A DNA stretch of 61,391 nucleotides from contig CALXRL010000080.1 of assembly GCA_944390735.1 (NCBI GenBank), positions 1 through 61,391 on the forward strand, in the 5' to 3' direction. The position numbers were made by a program, and so were the translations under genes. Positions within the stretch are counted from its first letter, which is position 1. The number at the start of each line of letters is the position of its first letter. Shown here in pieces: positions 56,167-61,391 of this stretch. This DNA comes from an uncultured Victivallales bacterium (GTDB lineage Bacteria; Verrucomicrobiota; Lentisphaeria; Victivallales; UBA1829). Under the pieces are notes generated by a model that made no database searches, was not told the DNA's origin, and saw nothing but the letters and a program-made list of their open reading frames with translations.

Positions 56167-56194
56167 ACTTAACATAATATATATTATGCGACGT
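56167..56194 (-). other. dif: dif-like XerCD recombination site / prophage attachment junction
   Basis: Read on the - strand it has the 11-6-11 layout of dif: XerC-type arm ACGTCGCATAA, centre TATATA, XerD-type arm TTATGTTAAGT. Compared with E. coli dif (arms GGTGCGCATAA and TTATGTTAAAT, centre TGTATA), 22 of 28 positions agree, including 10 of 11 in the XerD arm. It lies exactly where host genes end and the AT-rich phage module begins, so it is interpreted as the chromosomal dif used as attachment site by a filamentous phage. The other phage-chromosome junction is outside the window. Confidence 0.78.
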
Positions 56195-56352
56195 TGTAAA
56201 TAGACCTCCCAGAAACGGAAAATCTCCCTCCGGGAGTGCGGAAGCCTCCCAAAAAAACGGGAGTGCGGATGCTGATATTGAGAACTTGCGGCGGTGAGCC
56301 GCCTTAATTACAACAGAACCACGGAAAGTAAAATACCACTGCAAGAAAAAGA

Positions 56353-56399
56353 TAAAGTTTTTCGGGGCAGGTAAATGCTGCGCACCCCGAAAAACTTTA
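56353..56399. other. 15-bp perfect inverted repeat in the phage intergenic region
   Basis: Arms 56353-56367 and 56385-56399 (TAAAGTTTTTCGGGG and its complement), 17-nt loop, T-rich sequence on both exits. It could be a bidirectional terminator for phage transcripts or an origin hairpin. Confidence 0.7.
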
Positions 56400-56476
56400 C
56401 TTTTTCTTTCCGTTTCGCAAGCGATATTTGACTTTCCGAGAACCTGTTGTAAAAAATGCTACTGCCTCCTTTTCTC

Positions 56477-56507
56477 GGGGGAAAAAGTTACTGAGAACTT
56501 TTCCCCC
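56477..56507. other. Imperfect hairpin in the phage intergenic region
   Basis: GGGGGAAAAAGTT (56477-56489) pairs with AACTTTTCCCCC (56496-56507) with a one-base bulge and a 6-nt loop. Together with a GGCGG/CCGCC hairpin (56290-56303) and the direct repeat CGGGAGTGCGGA (56231-56242, 56258-56269) it makes this region resemble an inovirus origin zone. Confidence 0.6.
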
Positions 56508-56569
56508 AAAAAAAGGGAGCATCCGCAAAAAAAAACGTAACACGGTTCTTGCGGCGTGGACAAAGAAGA

Positions 56570-56646
56570 GGGCAGGAGACAGGCAGGAAAACAAGGCGCG
56601 AGACTCAGCCGCACGCGCCTTGTTTTCCCGCCTGCCCCCCTGCCCC
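56570..56646 (-). other. Long imperfect hairpin: candidate phage packaging signal
   Basis: Arms 56570-56600 and 56614-56646 pair over about 31 bp with a perfect 15-bp core nearest the loop (AAAACAAGGCGCG and its complement plus GG/CC) and a 13-nt loop. It begins 50 bp after the secretin stop codon. In Ff phages the packaging hairpin also lies directly after gene IV and has a similar total length, so this is proposed as the equivalent; that assignment is inference. Confidence 0.6.
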
Positions 56647-56696
56647 GGAATGATATCAGAATTTTCCCAAGGAAGCCACTGCAGCAAGAAAAACTG

Positions 56697-58025
56697 TTAT
56701 CGTTTTTTTGCGCGATCCTCACGGATCGGAACTGTGCTCCGGGGAAAAGTGTTATCAACTTTTTTCTGACCGATAAAAGTTTTCGTATTATGAAGACTAA
56801 ACGTTTCACGGGATGGACCGGAAATTTTATAAAGTTGCGCCCAGACTTGGAGTACTGTTTTTCCCTTGTCAGAACCCAATGTAAGGACTTGTTTCTGTGT
56901 ATCAAGAGATTTAAAAAATGTCAGCTCACCAATTAAATATGGCCGGAACAGCTCAAGATCAGCATCGAAAGAATAAGACGAAACCGACGTCAACGGGGAT
57001 TCTTCCACATATGATTTTATATCTGAGAGCTCTATTTCCAGCTTTAGCCGCCCTCCCCTTTTTGACTGATATACAACCGCATCAACAATAAAACCGGTAT
57101 TGATGTAGTCATAACCGGTAGTGCTGACAGTTCCCTCAGCGGAAACGGTACGACGCGGAATAGGAACTTTTTGCCCGTCCTGCCAGCGTGTTTTACTGCC
57201 CTCCCTCAATAGAAACATAGGCGAAGCGTAGACATCAGCAAAATTGCTGGATGAAGAAAGATTGAAGAGACCATCGAGCGAAAAATCTTTAAAATCAAGA
57301 CGAGAATCGGCGATATTGTAAGAAACCGTTCCGGAAGATTTTACACCCAGACCGGCTTCTAAAAGCGCGTCTTTCCGAAGGGAAACAAAGCATAATTGAA
57401 CAATCCATGTAGCAGTATCCCTTGTCTGGAGATAGGAAACGACTTCCGAAACTCTCATTATTCCCGGCTCCGTATCGGTGACGACAAGAAGACCGTCAGG
57501 AAAAACAGTAAGTTTTCCTTTTTCAGAAACAACGGATTTCAGAACCTGATCCAGTGATGATTGATCAAAACCAAGGACACGAGAATAAAAAATTGCGCGG
57601 TCATCCGATCGAAGAGAACCGAGAAAATACGAATTACCGACACGGACAACATCAACGGAAAGACAGCGAGAAACAATATTCAAAACAGAGAGCAAATCCG
57701 TGTTTTTAAATTCAGCCGTGATTGTTTTGTCTTGAAGTGCTTCGGAGTAAACTAGCCCGATCAGAAACTTATCGGACAGAATACGACAAAAAACTGATAA
57801 CGGCATTTTGAAACAGGATAGAGTAAGTGATGGATAAACAGCAACGCCTTTTTTTTCTGTCTCCACATGCTCAGAGCTGAACGCATAGAGTTTCCGAAAT
57901 GGATCGTCCTGTTTTATGTCCTTGAGCTGAGAACAGCTAGAACATGTAAATAATATCGCCGTTATTAAGGTAATAACAACGCTCGACCGCATCAATACGG
58001 ACAACAATCCGACTATTTTTTTCAT
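56697..58025 (-). CDS. Phage secretin, pIV-like (GspD/type II-III secretin family)
   Basis: 442 residues from the ATG at 58025 (AAAGGATGGA upstream). The lipoprotein-like export signal ends TCSSC (Cys31). N-terminal domains (~60-230, LSVLNIVSRCLSVDVVRVGNSYF) are N0/N1 secretin-type. The C-terminal beta-barrel domain has VPIPRRTVSAEGTVSTTGYD and YINTGFIVDAVVYQ, then GGRLKLEIELSDIKSYVEES, matching the secretin signature. It would form the outer-membrane gate for phage extrusion, sparing the use of a host secretin. Its 5' end overlaps zot by 89 bp. Confidence 0.9.
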   Translation of the reverse strand: MKKIVGLLSVLMRSSVVITLITAILFTCSSCSQLKDIKQDDPFRKLYAFSSEHVETEKKGVAVYPSLTLSCFKMPLSVFCRILSDKFLIGLVYSEALQDKTITAEFKNTDLLSVLNIVSRCLSVDVVRVGNSYFLGSLRSDDRAIFYSRVLGFDQSSLDQVLKSVVSEKGKLTVFPDGLLVVTDTEPGIMRVSEVVSYLQTRDTATWIVQLCFVSLRKDALLEAGLGVKSSGTVSYNIADSRLDFKDFSLDGLFNLSSSSNFADVYASPMFLLREGSKTRWQDGQKVPIPRRTVSAEGTVSTTGYDYINTGFIVDAVVYQSKRGGRLKLEIELSDIKSYVEESPLTSVSSYSFDADLELFRPYLIGELTFFKSLDTQKQVLTLGSDKGKTVLQVWAQLYKISGPSRETFSLHNTKTFIGQKKVDNTFPRSTVPIREDRAKKR

Positions 58026-59217
58026 CGATGATTCCATCCTTTGTTTTAACCTTGAAAATATAACCCGGGGAAATTTTAACCCCGGAACGAAGCCAACAAC
58101 AGCCATCAAAAAACATTGCCGGTTTATTTTTCTCGTCCTCTGATATAGGAATCAGAGCAGGAGAAGAAACAGATGGAGAAGCGGAAACAGAAGATGTAAA
58201 AGGTGCGCTTGATCCGGAGTCTGAAACAGAGGTTGCAGAAGGAACCGCAGAATTTTTCTTCTCCACTCGCTCTACTGATGTATTTGATTTATGCATTCGC
58301 TGAGTAGCCTTAAGCCACACCTGAATAAAAAAGTTCAGTCCACCGCAGAAACAAAGCCAGAAAACAAAAACGGCAAGAAGAGACCGCCACGAAAGAGTGA
58401 ACCAGTTCCGGCGAAGAAACCAGCAAATAAGAGACAAACGGCTGCGCTTCTGAAACTCATAAAGCGGAGTTCTATCCTCAACAGTAGTAGAACCGGTCTC
58501 TTTTTCCTGCAAAGATGCCTCATAAGAGCGGTAATACTTAAAATAATCAGGAGTAATAAGGAAACGGCGGCAATGGTTTGTTTTCCATGACGAAAACATT
58601 TTCCGTTTTTCGAACTCAAAAACAGTTTTATGGTAAAAACCTGAAAGAGACGCTTTTAATTCATACCAATCTGACATCTTGATTTTAAACCAAGGGTACC
58701 GAAGATCTTCAGCAGGGATCAATTCAAGACGGACAGCCGCCCTGCCCTTGAGTACCTGACCAACCTGCCCGATATCCTGCGTAACACCTTCGAACGTACA
58801 ACCACGGTGCCGAACTTCGCCCAAAAACTCATCCCAGAGTTTTAAATACTCGTCGGATTTAGAAGAAGAAATGAAATTATGAATTTCATCAATCGCAATA
58901 TGGGCATATTTAAGATTGACACCCTTAAAATAGTCCCACGGTCCAGACTCTTCACGCCGCCAGCTCTGCAAAACATCGTCAGGGATGATCTGGATACGCC
59001 GTTTGATATCCTCCGGTGTAACCCGTTTCAACTTCTTAAAAAAACCTTTGGACAGTTTTTTTGAAACATCCTGAGCGATTGTGTCAACCTCTAACGGGAA
59101 ATTGGAAAAATGAATACCGCGAGTATTGACGAGAAAATCATCAACCAAAAAACGAGCGGCGCGAACATAGGTTTTACCGCAGCCGGGAACACCAGTTGTT
59201 AAAATGACAACAGCCAT
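57937..59217 (-). CDS. zot: Zot/pI-like phage assembly ATPase
   Basis: 426 residues, zonular occludens toxin (Zot) family, the inovirus morphogenesis ATPase. Walker A GVPGCGKT (9-16), Walker B AHIAIDEIHNF (Asp110-Glu111), RHRG-type motif REVRHRGCTFEGVTQDIGQV written in part as GCTFEGVTQD, one transmembrane helix at about 278-300, a Ser-rich periplasmic linker (312-352) and a C-terminal domain that contacts the secretin. It overlaps the secretin gene by 89 bp and starts 3 bp after the pVI-like gene. It is the hallmark gene for calling an inovirus. Confidence 0.93.
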   Translation of the reverse strand: MAVVILTTGVPGCGKTYVRAARFLVDDFLVNTRGIHFSNFPLEVDTIAQDVSKKLSKGFFKKLKRVTPEDIKRRIQIIPDDVLQSWRREESGPWDYFKGVNLKYAHIAIDEIHNFISSSKSDEYLKLWDEFLGEVRHRGCTFEGVTQDIGQVGQVLKGRAAVRLELIPAEDLRYPWFKIKMSDWYELKASLSGFYHKTVFEFEKRKMFSSWKTNHCRRFLITPDYFKYYRSYEASLQEKETGSTTVEDRTPLYEFQKRSRLSLICWFLRRNWFTLSWRSLLAVFVFWLCFCGGLNFFIQVWLKATQRMHKSNTSVERVEKKNSAVPSATSVSDSGSSAPFTSSVSASPSVSSPALIPISEDEKNKPAMFFDGCCWLRSGVKISPGYIFKVKTKDGIIDEKNSRIVVRIDAVERCYYLNNGDIIYMF

Positions 59218-59220
59218 TTT

Positions 59221-59529
59221 TTAACCCACCGTAGGAATAAAAAGTTTCACGATCAATTTGATCGGAATCATGATAAGCAAAAATGCAAAATACGCAGTGA
59301 GGAGCATCAAACCGTAATCAAAAGCTATCCACTGCTCGAGAAACCAAATATAGGGACCAAGAAACGAAAGATCCCAATGACTACTCAAATCCGGAAGCGC
59401 ATCAGCCAAAGGAGAAAGAAGATTCTCGATGAACTCTTTAATAAGGTCAAGGAACCATTCAAGGACCGCAGAAACAGCGCCAACGATCCAATCACAAAAA
59501 TCTTTTAAGAAGCCGATAATAGTGTCCAT
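59221..59529 (-). CDS. pVI-like minor coat/membrane protein
   Basis: 102 residues from the ATG at 59529. A longer frame from 59628 overlaps the adhesin and lacks a start context. N-terminal amphipathic helices (DFCDWIVGAVSAVLEWFLDL) and a C-terminal hydrophobic helix (GLMLLTAYFAFLLIMIPIKL). Size, hydrophobicity and place between pIII and pI match inovirus pVI (DUF2523-like), which caps the virion with pIII. No clear sequence family is assigned. Confidence 0.72.
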   Translation of the reverse strand: MDTIIGFLKDFCDWIVGAVSAVLEWFLDLIKEFIENLLSPLADALPDLSSHWDLSFLGPYIWFLEQWIAFDYGLMLLTAYFAFLLIMIPIKLIVKLFIPTVG

Positions 59530-59596
59530 TTTACACCCGTTTTGATAACAATTTTTTCCCTGGGAAAGATCTGATGCGCTCTTTTCTGATAACAAT

Positions 59597-61129
59597 TCAC
59601 CATTGACGCAGAGCGCGAACAATGCCAAAAAGAAAAATCAGACTGAAAATAAAATAGCTGCACGCTTTAAAAAACGTCATGAATGGCTGTAAAGAAGACC
59701 AGTCATCAATCGTGAAAGAAAAGTCACGACCTCCCCACTGGGTACAATCCAAAGGGACTCGCAGAGAAAAGGAGCTCCCAGACGGTTTACCGAAATTCGG
59801 AGTCAGCTTATCTATAATGCGATTGATTGCCGAAGATTCGATATCGAGCTTATCCAACGGCTCGGAAGGACTCAATCCTTCGCCGCCATCTTCGCCGCCG
59901 TCTTCGCCGCCGTCTTCGCCGCCGTCTTCGCCGCCATCTTCGCCGCCATCTTCGCCGCCATCAGGATCAGGGTTCGGGTCAGGGTCCGGATCAGGGTCCG
60001 GGTCAGGGTCCGGATCGGGATCAGGGTTCGGATCAGGGTCCGGATCGGGATCAGGGTTCGGATCAGGGTCAGGATCAGGGTCCGGATCGGGATTCGGATC
60101 TGGGTCCGGATCAGGGTTCGGATCAGGATCAGGGTCCGGATCAGGGTTCGGGTCAGGGTCAGGATCAGGGTCCGGATCAGGATCAGGGTCTGGAGTCGGA
60201 TCAGGATCAGGGTCTGGAGTCGGAGAAGAACAATCATGGGGATCGCCTTTGCGATATACTACCCCACACTTGGGACAAGTAACATAGGGTCTTTCAATGT
60301 CTTCGCAGTTATGACCGCAAATAAAACAGACATAACTTTGACAGAACTTATTACAAAAAACGGATGCGGAAGACTGATAATCTTGAGCAGCAGTCAATGA
60401 AGAAAAACACGCCTTATGTGTAAACCCATTAACACACTTTACAGTGATACCATAATGCTTTTGATGTACACTGCAAAAAGTTTTTCCACAAACAGAACAT
60501 GTAAACTTGTTGCAGTCTGGACCATCAGGACAGACTTTGCAAGTGTGACCACAAATAGAACATTTAACACCTTTGCAAGTTGGGCATGTCGTTACAACAG
60601 ACGACATCCAAGCTTCAACTGAAGAAAGAGAAGAAAAACAATTTTCATGAACAGCATTCCCACAGTTGACTGTAGCAAAATTATGAGTGTTATTGTGTGT
60701 ATAGCAATAATCGACCTTATGGTATTTACACGTCATAATACTGCAATCAGGAGCATCTGGGCAAGGGTGGTTATGGCTGGATTTTTGGTGTAATGTACAA
60801 TATTCAACAAGGCACTTTTTACAAAAACCTTGAGAACACTTAGTCTGAGAATAATCAACAGAAATTGTATCAGTAGAATTGTTACAGCGCATAGTAATAA
60901 GAGACGTAGAAAATTTATATGGAGTACCAACCGTATATAAACGAAACGAACCCCCACCACTTTTATAAATAGGCATAGCGCGAACAGAACCCGCTCCTCT
61001 TGCACTAGAGAAAGTTACAAGTAAATAAGAATCCGAACAATGCCAACCAGAAACAGGAGTAACAGCAATGTCAATAACAAAAAAAAAAAAGGAAAAAGAA
61101 AGAAGGAAAAAGAACAATATTGTTTTCAT
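59597..61129 (-). CDS. TspB/pIII-like phage adhesin with Cys-rich head and (PD)n stalk
   Basis: 510 residues. Signal peptide (ILFFFLLSFSFFFFVIDIAV), an N-terminal domain (~30-300) with about 35 cysteines in C-x2-C pairs (CSICGHTCKVC, CSVCGKTFCSVHQ, CPKCGVVYR), three related blocks, then a PD/PN dipeptide stalk (~303-390), a GGED repeat (~390-417), and a C-terminal region ending in a hydrophobic anchor (KACSYFIFSLIFLFGIVRAL). This layout, adhesin head, acidic proline stalk, membrane anchor, is that of inovirus receptor-binding pIII and of the neisserial phage protein TspB. The Cys-rich head is unlike known pIII heads and probably binds metal or forms disulfides. Confidence 0.82.
   Translation of the reverse strand: MKTILFFFLLSFSFFFFVIDIAVTPVSGWHCSDSYLLVTFSSARGAGSVRAMPIYKSGGGSFRLYTVGTPYKFSTSLITMRCNNSTDTISVDYSQTKCSQGFCKKCLVEYCTLHQKSSHNHPCPDAPDCSIMTCKYHKVDYCYTHNNTHNFATVNCGNAVHENCFSSLSSVEAWMSSVVTTCPTCKGVKCSICGHTCKVCPDGPDCNKFTCSVCGKTFCSVHQKHYGITVKCVNGFTHKACFSSLTAAQDYQSSASVFCNKFCQSYVCFICGHNCEDIERPYVTCPKCGVVYRKGDPHDCSSPTPDPDPDPTPDPDPDPDPDPDPDPNPDPDPDPDPNPDPDPDPNPDPDPDPDPDPNPDPDPDPDPNPDPDPDPDPDPDPDPDPNPDPDGGEDGGEDGGEDGGEDGGEDGGEDGGEGLSPSEPLDKLDIESSAINRIIDKLTPNFGKPSGSSFSLRVPLDCTQWGGRDFSFTIDDWSSLQPFMTFFKACSYFIFSLIFLFGIVRALRQW
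59879..59961 (-). repeat. 12-bp tandem repeat encoding GGED
   Basis: About seven copies of a GGCGGCGAAGA(T/C)-type unit on the - strand, encoding the Gly-Gly-Glu-Asp run of the adhesin. Confidence 0.85.
59962..60222 (-). repeat. 6-bp tandem repeat encoding the Pro-Asp/Asn stalk
   Basis: About 43 units of CCNGAY on the - strand (CCTGATCCGGAC-type), with Asn at intervals. Such arrays are prone to slippage, so stalk length may vary between copies. The + strand reads as Ser-Gly repeats in one frame, which is an artefact. Confidence 0.9.
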
Positions 61130-61139
61130 GACTCACCCA

Positions 61140-61262
61140 CTAAAAAAGGTGCTTCTGGTTTTTAGAGTGAATAATCATCTGCATAGAAACAAAACCGCAG
61201 ATAAAACAGGATGCGTGAATGATCACTTGCAACAAAAAAATCACCTGATCAAAGCGCTGCAT
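61140..61262 (-). CDS. Small hydrophobic phage protein, probably truncated by IS insertion
   Basis: 40 codons from the ATG at 61262, containing one hydrophobic helix (VIFLLQVIIHASCFICGFVS) and a basic tail (HSKNQKHLF), 10 bp upstream of the adhesin. The helix-plus-basic-tail pattern resembles the C-terminal half of an inovirus major coat protein (pVIII) or a pVII/pIX cap protein. The frame stays open upstream, but that part lies in the IS66-like element (from 61267). So this is either a 40-residue protein that lost its ribosome-binding site or the 3' remnant of a longer gene. Confidence 0.5.
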   Translation of the reverse strand: MQRFDQVIFLLQVIIHASCFICGFVSMQMIIHSKNQKHLF

Positions 61263-61266
61263 CAAC

Positions 61267-61391
61267 GTATGCGCCCAGTGAGGGCCATCTGGATTTGAGG
61301 CAGACAGCGTGGTATGTTCTTCCACAAACCGGAATAATGGGAGGACGGCATGGGACGTGAAGGACGAGATTATTGGGAGGAGCAATTGTCC
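61267..61391 (+). mobile_element. Left end of an IS66-family insertion sequence (partial)
   Basis: Begins GTATGCGCCCAGTGAGGGCC, resembling IS66-family terminal repeats (typically GTAAGCG...). A gene start (MGREGRDYWEEQLS) follows 83 bp later with a strong ribosome-binding site, the spacing expected for the first IS66 gene. The 8 bp just outside (61259-61266, GCATCAAC) would be the target duplication. Only 125 bp are visible, so the call is provisional. Confidence 0.5.
61350..61391 (+). CDS. tnpA: Start of an IS66 accessory protein TnpA-like gene (partial)
   Basis: Fourteen codons to the window edge, MGREGRDYWEEQLS, preceded by GGGAGGA with 4-nt spacing. The Tyr-Trp-x-x-x-(Ile/Leu) pattern resembles the start of IS66 TnpA (orfA) proteins. 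It runs off the right edge, so the family cannot be confirmed. Confidence 0.45.
   Translation, partial: MGREGRDYWEEQLS

Larger units (their letters stand above)
56167..61266 (-). mobile_element. Integrated filamentous phage (inovirus), left part
   Basis: Order from the interrupted right side to the dif-like site: small hydrophobic protein, pIII/TspB-like adhesin, pVI-like protein, pI/Zot ATPase, pIV-like secretin, hairpin-rich non-coding region. All genes are on the - strand, tightly packed, several overlapping, and AT-richer than the host. This is the export/morphogenesis half of an inovirus. No replication initiator (Rep/RstA) or integrase is visible; with XerCD integration none of the latter is needed. 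The rest must lie beyond the IS66-like element at 61267. Confidence 0.85.

Noticed and set aside
56397..56936. Several frames of 96-148 codons in the phage intergenic region
   Set aside because: They read through the hairpins and T-runs, overlap each other on both strands, and lack start signals.
59879..60222. Repeat array that might be taken for CRISPR or a minisatellite
   Set aside because: Units of 6 and 12 bp without unique spacers, in frame with the adhesin; it is a coding tandem repeat.
59679..60287. Ser-Gly repeat protein on the + strand
   Set aside because: It is the antisense reading of the (PD)n and GGED repeats; no start site and no conserved ends.

Overview
The window looks like a chromosomal segment of a gut-type Lentisphaerota (Victivallales-like, PVC group) anaerobe. 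This is inferred from GC-rich host genes, two pseudopilin-like genes of the [10 protein letters not shown] type, many secreted glycan-active proteins, an [FeFe]-hydrogenase/AdhE fermentation locus, and indolepyruvate:ferredoxin oxidoreductase with phenylacetate-CoA ligase. There is no rRNA, tRNA or CRISPR array that I can see.

Layout. 1-1436: a GH20 hexosaminidase that has lost its 5' end. 1590-7255 (+): membrane protein, heparinase II/III-like protein, TPR lipoprotein and DnaG primase. 7278-12212 (-): a spermidine operon (speA, carboxynorspermidine dehydrogenase, nspC) with a polysaccharide deacetylase gene. 12379-14238 (-): GH29 fucosidase and a CBM9-like protein. 14505-18496: OYE-type oxidoreductase, DUF4186, IlvC, DUF302 and PurQ. 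18690-26802 (+): iorAB-paaK-ACT, a YcfL-like lipoprotein, hisI, a murB-ddl gene fusion, an S24-like/HTH protein and an acetyltransferase. 26871-32881 (-): an extracellular glycan locus (WbsX-like, pseudopilin, beta-helix, Sel1, SGNH), with a divergent AraC regulator at 33035. 33933-37586 (-): DnaE. 37814-45550 (-): a redox locus with group B [FeFe] hydrogenase, two small [2Fe-2S] proteins, a SpoIIE phosphatase, a PAS-containing sensory [FeFe] hydrogenase and AdhE. 46113-53440 (+): GT2 synthase, pseudopilin, GH5-like hydrolase and a PA14 protein, with short or negative spacing that suggests one operon. 53520-55881 (+): GlnRS and an MBL hydrolase.

From 56167 to the right edge the sequence becomes AT-rich and holds an integrated filamentous phage (inovirus). 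It starts exactly at a dif-like XerCD site (56167-56194). Going in from that edge, it has a hairpin-rich intergenic region with a long hairpin beside the last gene (candidate packaging signal), then on the - strand a pIV-like secretin, a pI/Zot ATPase, a pVI-like protein and a TspB/pIII-like adhesin with a Cys-rich head and a (PD)n stalk. A small hydrophobic coat-like gene is cut off at 61267 by what looks like the left end of an IS66-family element. The replication genes must lie beyond the window. This is the most novel part: a filamentous prophage in a Lentisphaerota-like host, apparently integrated at the chromosome-dimer resolution site as CTXphi is in Vibrio. It would also place dnaE and dnaG near the replication terminus.
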